Of a DNA stretch of 64,000 nt, positions 58,058 through 64,000 are shown piece after piece (positions within the stretch are counted from its first letter, which is position 1; the number at the start of each line of letters is the position of its first letter). A program made the position numbers and the translations under genes. The notes beneath the pieces are model-generated. The model ran no database searches. It had not been told where the DNA came from and saw nothing but the letters and a program-made list of their open reading frames with translations. This DNA is from Viola odorata (Eukaryota > Streptophyta > Magnoliopsida > Malpighiales > Violaceae): positions 46,827,661 to 46,891,660 of the forward strand of contig OY829541.1 of the NCBI GenBank assembly GCA_963691705.1. Direction: 5' to 3'.

Positions 58058-58741
58058 TGTACATACAAATTTCTCCGTGACAGGAGAAAATTACACGTGT
58101 CAAATTACAATTGTTTAATGTATAATAAAAGTGGTTATTCTTCTCATGATTCCTCTGATTAATGAATCAGTCTTCACTCCGGATTTGGATTTGAACTTGA
58201 GTTGGATGGTTGATGGATTGGACTTGAATCAGCTTGTAATCCGCGGTTGATTTGAGAAGAAACCGGCCTTGAATTAGCTTGTGGCTTCTTCTGATTTGAT
58301 TTGATGTAGTGGGGAGAAAACCGGCCTTGAATCAGCTTGTGGCTTCTCTTTCTTCCTTCGAGACGATATGCTTTAGCTCTTGATTTTTTGCAGCACTTCT
58401 TCTCCTCAAAATAATGTCCTTCACCTTCTAATGAGGCCCCTATTTATAGGATCATAGGGATGGTTTTGAGTGGGAAAGATGACATATGTCCTCATCTCAT
58501 TGGCCCAATGTGTAACCGCCATTATTAATTAATTTGCACATTAATTAATAATTAAATATTAATTAATTTGATACTTAATCAAATTATTTAATAAATATGA
58601 GATGAATTTTGATCCCTCCGAGTATGAGTTTGTTGATGGGCCTCGACCAAATAAGCCCCATGGGTTTCGATGAATAGGCTTCGTGGCTTTTTGTAATTTG
58701 GACCGCATATTTTAAGATGGTCTACAATTTTGATGTCTACA
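58058..58741 (-). repeat. 5' LTR of element H
   Basis: On the minus strand it begins TGTAGACATCAAAATTGTAG (58741 leftward) and ends TGTATGTACA. A TATA box CCTATAAATA lies at 58441-58450. Only one LTR of this element is in the window, so the ends rest on the TG...CA rule, the adjacent primer site and the position upstream of gag. Confidence 0.72.
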
Positions 58742-58883
58742 GCTATGATTTTAGGTTCCCTAAACCTAGAAACAAATTAGGGTGGCGACTTCATATGCAT
58801 TATGTGAGATGGGTCCGATTTCGTCTCATATCTCGTCCTAAGCCCACGTCGCATTAGGAAAATTCCGAAACGGGGGTGCGACA
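58742..58883 (+). repeat. Orphan end of an Ogre-like LTR
   Basis: About 140 bases resemble the last part of the element B LTR: CCCTAAACCTAG, AATTAGGGTGGCGACTTCAT and a GTGCGACA end. The lengths differ, so it is a related but distinct family. Its upstream part is absent. The simplest reading is that element H inserted into this LTR and the rest lies left of the window. Confidence 0.6.
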
Positions 58884-59497
58884 AAACCGATAGATGATTT
58901 AATTAATCAAAGGAGAAAAGCTTGCTCCTTCTCAAAACTAGCGGCTGCTCCAAATATCAAGAGAATAAGATCCCTCTAAATTAGGGTAAAAGAAAGAGTG
59001 ATGTATTAATGTCTTAGGAAAACCGTTCTTACAAAAACCCTAAAGCTAAGCTTATATAGCCTAAAACTAGCTAGGGGACAAAATAGCTGAAGGGAAGGAG
59101 AAGCAATGGGAGCGTGACAGCACACGTCCTTCAGGGGAATATCCTGGAATCTCTGGCGCGCCTGACAACTTCTAGAAATGCATGGAATCCCGTGCGGATC
59201 TTCGAAGATTCTTCTCTTTGGTTTCGATTGAGAATCGATGCAGAGATATCGCGGGCAAGAGACAACTCACTGGTCTAGTTAGCGTCGAGGGCTCGACGAC
59301 ACTCTGATCTTCTGGGCCTTGAAGCTCGAGATCCCAAGAATTCCTCCAAAAATACTTCTTTTCGCTCTTTTTCTCCTTTTAGGTCTGATCTGCAGAAAAG
59401 ATGGAAATAAGGGTCAAATAGTAGAATCATACCCCCGAAAGGGCTAGAAAAGGAGGTAAAATCACGAACATGAAACGTTCTATCAAACATCCCCACA
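58884..59497 (-). repeat. 3' LTR (partial) of the Athila-like element
   Basis: On the minus strand the LTR starts TGTGGGGATGTTTGATAG at 59497, directly after a GCATTGGGGCAG polypurine-like tract. A TATA box GCTATATAAGC lies near 59050-59060. No TG...CA end is visible on the left, so the LTR appears interrupted at 58883 by the orphan LTR. Confidence 0.6.
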
Positions 59498-59504
59498 CTG
59501 CCCC

Positions 59505-59525
59505 AATGCTCGCCCTCGAGCATTA
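59505..59525. other. Conserved hairpin before the polypurine tract of the Athila-like element
   Basis: AATGCTCG and CGAGCATT are perfect complements around the loop CCCT. On the minus strand the second arm runs straight into TGGGGCAG and the LTR start. The position next to the priming site suggests a role in reverse transcription or RNA folding. That is inference. Confidence 0.5.
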
Positions 59526-61167
59526 ACAAAATTGAAAAACCACCTCATGCAAAAGCATACATCCTCAACCCCTAACACACAGAATAAACATGTCATTCAG
59601 CAAACTACACCCAACCAGAACACATCCAGACCTAGAAAAGCACCTGCATCTGGCTAATAGGATAACGACCCCATCAATCAGACTTTTCCAGACCAAGCCT
59701 ATTCATCAGCAGTCCTCACTAGATATGTGTTTGCACTCATACTCATAACAAAACTTGTGTTTAGGCTAATCACTCAAAATGCAAATAACACAACACGAGG
59801 CAGAGCTTGTACATCGATCCGAGTACTGTACGTCACATGCGAGGGCAATCTAACGATCCGAGATAACTTTGCAAAAAGAAAAAGAAAGAAGGAAAAAGAA
59901 AAAGAAAAGAGCAGGAGAGAGTACAGGAGGGAGCGAAGGAAAAGAAAGAGAAAAGAAACAGAATGAAGGGATAAAAGGAAAAGAAAAGAAAAGCAGAGGA
60001 GAAGGAAACAAATCTAGAGGCGGAGAATTCCTTGGCTTGGAAGAAGGCGAGACAGTGAGTAACACCCACTGAAGAGGGCTGAAGGCGAGGGCTAGCCGAT
60101 GGCTTCGGCTTTCTTCAGTGGGGGAGATCTCTTGCTGCTCCGGGGGTTCGAAATGGTCGCCTTCTGTCATGCCTGCTCTGCTTTTATTTGATTTTCTTTT
60201 TAGAAGAATGAAAAAGCAGGCAGGCATTTGCTTTTCCTCTTTTTCAACTCGAAACTTGCATCAGCATTTAATTTTTCTTTTTCGAAACTGGAGCTGGGGC
60301 TGGCATGGTGTTAAGTACTACTCGAAGCACTTGAATTCGAGGTTCTGGAAGTTGACTTTACTTCCCCACACTTGAGTTTTGGTGTGACGAGGAAGTAATA
60401 CTGTATTGTTGTCAAGGCCTCAATTTTTGATTTCTACGCATGCTCTTTCGTGCCCTTGATGTATAAATCCCTCCTCACACTTATCTTCTTCGGAATTCAG
60501 CCCTTGCCTTTTGTGATGAAGAGTGTTACTCACCTGCCAAGGAAGGGACAAAGAAAGGGGGCAAATGGTTAGAAGAGGAAGTTTATGAAGAATGGGAATT
60601 GGGGGCATGAAAAGGAAAGGAAAATGGAGAATGAGAGAAAACAGATAAAAAAGAAAAGAAAATAAAATAAAATAAAAATTTGCAAAGTTTCTCGTCGTTT
60701 CGTTGCTTTTCCCGTCTAATGGTGCCTATACCCAAGGATATCATGCAAACTTAGCCAGTGCCTAGTCAAGCATTTCACACATGAATAAAAGGCATGAAGC
60801 TCAAAAATACTCACGGGTTCAATTTGCGACTACTGGTGTCTAGGGCATGAACATAAAGGCTAGCAAGTCTAGATATGCATGGTCAGGTAAAGATGCAATG
60901 AATGACAGATTTCTCCTTATGCATCAGAAGTCAAAAATGCATGCCAAACATGAGGGTTTTAAAACAGACAGTGGCAAAAATTCCTAGCAAGGACTAAAAA
61001 TAAAATCCGAAAAGTTTTGAAAAATTAAAATAGTACAGTACAACCAAAATAAAAGAAAGCAGTAAAAATTGTTCTTAGCCCTCCTCGAGGGAATGAAAAG
61101 TGAAATTGTTCGGGGGTGGGGGTCACTGGGGTGGAAGATTTCGCCAGGCAACTTCAGTCGTCAAAGC
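59526..61167. other. Untranslated 3' region of the Athila-like element
   Basis: No gene is supported over 1.6 kb. About 59868-60005 is a run of A and G (AAAGAAAAGAA-like) that gives spurious open frames on both strands. A few phrases (CCCCACACTTGAG near 60365, GGGGGCAAATGG near 60557) look like decayed leader or tract copies. Confidence 0.5.
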
Positions 61168-63079
61168 CTAAAGTTCCCTGAGAATCGCTTGGAGGAGACG
61201 CGTCTGTACTAGGTCATGGACAAGTGCTGGAGTCAAGGGCCTGACTGTTGCTGGTGCATCGGGGGCTGCACGAGATGTCTCGGCGCGGGCAGGAGGAACA
61301 TATGAGGATCGGAGCCTTGAAAGATCTGGGTATTCGAAGTGGTCGCCGGACTTGGTCCCGAAAACCTTATCACCAGCAGGGGTTGATCCTGTAGAGAAAC
61401 TCAGCACACCATGTGAGACACATAAATGTCCCATACCATCTAAGGTAAGGGGCATCTAAAACTTTGAACGCAAGGGGCTTAGAAAGGTTGTTGTTATGCA
61501 AGTCTATCTTATGCAATTTCATCACAAGCATGGAGATAAGGGCATGGGGCCTCGAGAGCCATTTTGAACATGCAGAATACCCGAAGCAACCCAAAAACCT
61601 AAGTTGACCCTACGTTTATGCTTCATGCACCATAAAAAGAAAAGTTCCTGCAACGATAGCTGACCCGAGGATCCAAATCGACCCGAGAAGGTAAAGGCCA
61701 GAAATCGGTGCACGATACGCAAGGCAGGATCAACAATTTCATGGGCTTTACTAGACTTAGGGTTGAATTTAGCATTGGGGTTATCAGTCAATTCACGAAA
61801 AGCAGTAGTACCATAAAAAACAGCAGGGATCACAGTCAAAATATTTTTGTAAAGGGGGGAATTCAGCTCATCAGGTTTCACAAAATTCAACAAACAATTA
61901 AATTCTCCAAGGGACAGTTAGGTCCACTTGGTTGTCAATCTAAAATTGATGACACTAGGGGTAGAAGAGTCGGGACCAAAGTTGCCCTTAGGCTTAAAAC
62001 TATCTGAGGCAACCCAAAAAGTGGTAAAGAACTCGAGTGAGAGTTCAATAAAGGTTGGGTGTTCTTGAAAGAACAGTGGTTCCCAACCAATATTAGCCAC
62101 GAACTCTCGGACTCGGGATTCAATACCCATTTTGGCTAAAAATTCCAAATCGAGGCTCGCATAGGAGCTAACGCCTTTGGAGTTGAACTGATGCAGTTTA
62201 TCAATGGAAGGCTTATCATGAAACACTAACCAGTCATGAAAAATAGAGAGGTCAGAAGTCACCTGGGTGGCATTCGCTCGAGGTGCAGAAGGGGGAGCTG
62301 GCGTCCTGGCCTCGACAGCGGAGGTATCGTCGGGACCTTGAGACTTCTTGGAGGTTGAGGGCCTAACCTTGCTGGAAGCTGGGAGCTTACGTTTTTGATC
62401 CACCAGCGTCTCAGTCTCTGCCGGCGGCTCTGCTCTGGCCGGAGTCTTTGATTTCCCTTCTTGGGCGCCGATCTAGCTGCGGCCTCCTTCTCTCTCTTCT
62501 CTTTTTCAGCGGCTTCTTTCTCTGCTGCTTTCTGGGCCTCAAGATCTTCAGGATCTTCCTCCTCTTCCTCACCCTCGGCACCATCAGCCTCACTGCTCTC
62601 TCTAGTGCCCTCCTTGAGGGCATCAGCTTGCTCAGGCTCGGGCTCTTCTACTTCCACCTCCTACTCTAGCAGCTCCTCCTCTTGGTTCGTATCGGGGGCC
62701 AGAAAGGCGTCCAGGGCTGCCTCCAGTGAGAGCTTCCTAGCGGCCGGCGACACCTTTTTGGGCTAGGATTTGGCCTTAGGCTTTGCGGTCGAAGATCCGG
62801 GAAGGAGCTTGTAGTAGAGGTAGGAGGGATGGAGCCGGTAATCTCAATTTCAGCGTCATCCTCGACAGGAGTAAAATCCCCAGCTCAGGTTTTGGGGGGC
62901 GGAGAGGGCACTGGGGGATGTGGAATGGGGGCTCCATGGGTGGAGGGAGGAGATGCCATTTTGAACAAACCAAGGGTAGAGGACTAGGACCTGGATTTGG
63001 AGGGAGCTGGGCTCTCAGGATCGTCCACTAGGTATGGTCCTGAGGCGAGCTTACGGATAAGTTTCTTCATTCTAGGCAT
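61168..63079 (-). pseudogene. Athila ORF-1/env-like region, decayed
   Basis: The start is ATG 63079 (MPRMKKLIRKLASG). The first third is Pro/Ser-rich, with stops near 62985 and 62885. A charged stretch of Glu and Lys follows (EGEEEEEDPEDLEAQKAAEKEA). After a frameshift near 62400 the conserved part reads FHDWLVFHDKPSIDKLHQF, DLEFLAKMGIESRVREFV, HPTFIELSLEFFTTFWV and INFRLTTKWT. A TAA near 61918 is followed by LSPLYKNILTVIPAVFYGTTAF-like and SLQELFFLWCMKHKRRVNLGFWVASGIL segments. These blocks match the family known as Athila ORF-1 (env-like). No signal peptide or clear membrane span survives. Confidence 0.65.
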
Positions 63080-63620
63080 GGTTGATGGTGATGGGAGAGG
63101 ACAGGGATGACGGAGATGTTTGAGAGAGAGGTAGCGTGTTTTGGCGATCAAGAGAGCTGGGACGAAGAAGGAGCGTGGGAAAGAGAAAAAGGAGCTGACC
63201 TTGGTAATAAGTGGCGCAACCTTTGGATTAATTAGGGTTACTTTTCTACCCCTTGTAGACCACGTGGCATCTTGGGCTTTGAATAGCAACGGCCCGTGCG
63301 TATCCCAACCACCTAAAAAGGAGAATAACTTTTTAAATTTAAAAAATGAGGCAGTTGGAGAGGATAAGACAAAAAAGAGAATAAAGGGATTAACAAAAAT
63401 AAAGGAATAAAATCTCTAGGAAAGGGAAAGGTCAGAGATTAAAGGGAGATAAACAAGGAATATAAAACATGGAAATAAAATCAAAGGAAAAACAAAAATA
63501 AAATCAGATAATTCTAAAAGATACGGAGAAGATAAGGGAAAGAGAAAGAGGCGGAACGGCATATCAGATGCCTCCAGTGTGGCATGTTTACTCGTCGAGG
63601 CCTCGACGTGTTCTGTCAAT
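63080..63620 (-). other. Spacer between Athila integrase and the env-like region
   Basis: About 540 bases without a supported gene, A-rich on the plus strand. Its place between the pol stop (63621) and the next ATG (63079) matches a leader for the downstream gene, which in Athila elements may be expressed by splicing. Confidence 0.5.
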
Positions 63621-64000
63621 CTAGGTCTGGATAGGTGGAGGATCCACCATCATCTCTTCAACGGTCGAGGGCTTGAATCCTTCGTAGAAGGGCTTCAACC
63701 TGTGGCCGTTTACTTTGAAAATGGTCCGAGTGTCTGGATTCTGAATTTCGATCTCCTCGTGGTCAAACACTTTCGTGACCACGAAAGGTCCGAACCATTT
63801 AGACTTGAGCTTTCCTGTGAACAACCGTAAACGTGAGTTGTATAATAATACTTTCTGTCCAATGGAAAAAGTTTTGGGACGAAGGTGCCTGTCATTATAA
63901 GCTTTGGTATTGCCCTTGTAGAGTAAGACATTCTCATAGGCGTCGTCCCTCAACTCCTCTAATTCCTGGATTTGTAAGCGTCTGTTTTGGCCGACTTCCC
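63621..64000 (-). CDS. Athila-like integrase C-terminal part, partial
   Basis: The frame is open from the window edge (63998) to a stop at 63621-63623. It reads QELEELRDDAYENVLLYKGN, then HLRPKTFSIGQKVLLYNSRL, KLKSKWFGPFVVTKVFDHEE, TIFKVNGHRLKPFYEGF and ends VDPPPIQT. The KVLLYNSRL...GKLKSKW.GPF pattern is typical of Athila integrase C-termini. The catalytic core lies right of the window. No stop breaks the visible part. Confidence 0.85.
   Translation of the reverse strand, partial: EVGQNRRLQIQELEELRDDAYENVLLYKGNTKAYNDRHLRPKTFSIGQKVLLYNSRLRLFTGKLKSKWFGPFVVTKVFDHEEIEIQNPDTRTIFKVNGHRLKPFYEGFKPSTVEEMMVDPPPIQT

Larger units (their letters stand above)
7561..58741 (-). mobile_element. Element H: old Tat-type Ty3/Gypsy element with antisense PMD gene, split by nested insertions
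   Basis: Minus-strand element. It consists of a 5' LTR at 58058-58741, a primer binding site at 58033-58051, gag at 57983-55807, protease at 39722-38290, reverse transcriptase at 38289-33872 (split by D), RNase H plus archaeal-type RNase H at 33887-32769, and integrase at 32768-31737. A plus-strand PMD gene then occupies 31262 down to 7597. Insertions B, D and E interrupt it. Without them at least 11 kb remains. The 3' LTR is not seen and would lie left of element A. Assigning the PMD gene to H is an inference from position: it occupies the same slot, strand and orientation as the antisense genes of element E. Confidence 0.72.
58884..64000 (-). mobile_element. Athila-like Ty3/Gypsy element, 3' part, cut by window edge
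   Basis: Minus-strand order is integrase C-terminus (63998-63621), spacer, env-like/ORF-1-like region (63079-61168), a long untranslated region, a hairpin and polypurine tract (59498-59525), and the 3' LTR. This order and the protein similarities fit the plant Athila lineage, whose members carry an extra gene after pol. The element is decayed. Confidence 0.8.

Noticed and set aside
59727..60227. Charged or Phe/Ser-rich open frames on both strands
   Set aside because: They arise from the purine run at 59868-60005 and have no start context, domain or conservation.
1..64000. tRNA, rRNA or other structural RNA genes
   Set aside because: No cloverleaf or rRNA-like segment was recognised by eye. 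Only short tRNA-complementary primer sites are present. A covariance-model scan would be needed to be certain.

Overview
The window is a nest of LTR retrotransposons from a flowering plant with a large, repeat-rich genome. The evidence is several Ty3/Gypsy lineages typical of plants (Tat/Ogre-like with an extra archaeal-type RNase H, CRM-like chromovirus, Athila-like), short GT-AG introns, TATA-box LTR promoters and a plant mobile domain (PMD) gene. I see no ordinary host gene, rRNA, tRNA or bacterial feature. Species cannot be named from the sequence.

Layout. Element A (1-7560, minus, runs off the left edge) is a Tat-type Gypsy with a damaged pol and the end of an antisense gene. Element H (about 7561-58741, minus) is an old Tat-type Gypsy. 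Its 5' LTR is at 58058-58741, its gag-pol is scattered between 57983 and 31737, and beyond pol lies a spliced plus-strand PMD gene (7597-31262). H has been split by three insertions. B (9494-29666, plus) is a large gag-only Ogre-like element in the PMD gene. D (34811-37951, minus) is a 3.1 kb non-coding element in reverse transcriptase. E (39728-55801, plus) is a complete 16.1 kb relative of A in the protease region. B was itself hit by C (16166-23024, minus), a CRM-like chromovirus. Right of H are an orphan LTR end (58742-58883) and an Athila-like element (58884-64000, minus, cut by the right edge).

Order of events. Target-site duplications bracket C (CCATC), D (GGTTG), E (ACAAT) and probably B (CATCT/CAACT). 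Removing D or B in silico leaves the interrupted frame of H in phase. By eye the LTR pairs of D and E differ at two or three places, those of C at about twenty, and those of B at many sites with indels. The order is therefore Athila-like, then the orphan LTR, then H, then B, then C, with D and E latest.

The most interesting content is antisense to the retroviral-type genes. E (and, in part, A) carries four genes between pol and the 3' LTR on the strand opposite pol. One is a complete three-exon gene of 727 codons and the next is a tandem paralogue sharing its first intron. H carries an unrelated antisense gene (PMD) in the same place. Both types have an N-terminal globular domain, a low-complexity linker and a C-terminal coiled coil. 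This is the best candidate for an under-described system in the window. A second theme is parasitism: D looks like a coding-free derivative of a CRM-like family related to C, and B keeps only gag.
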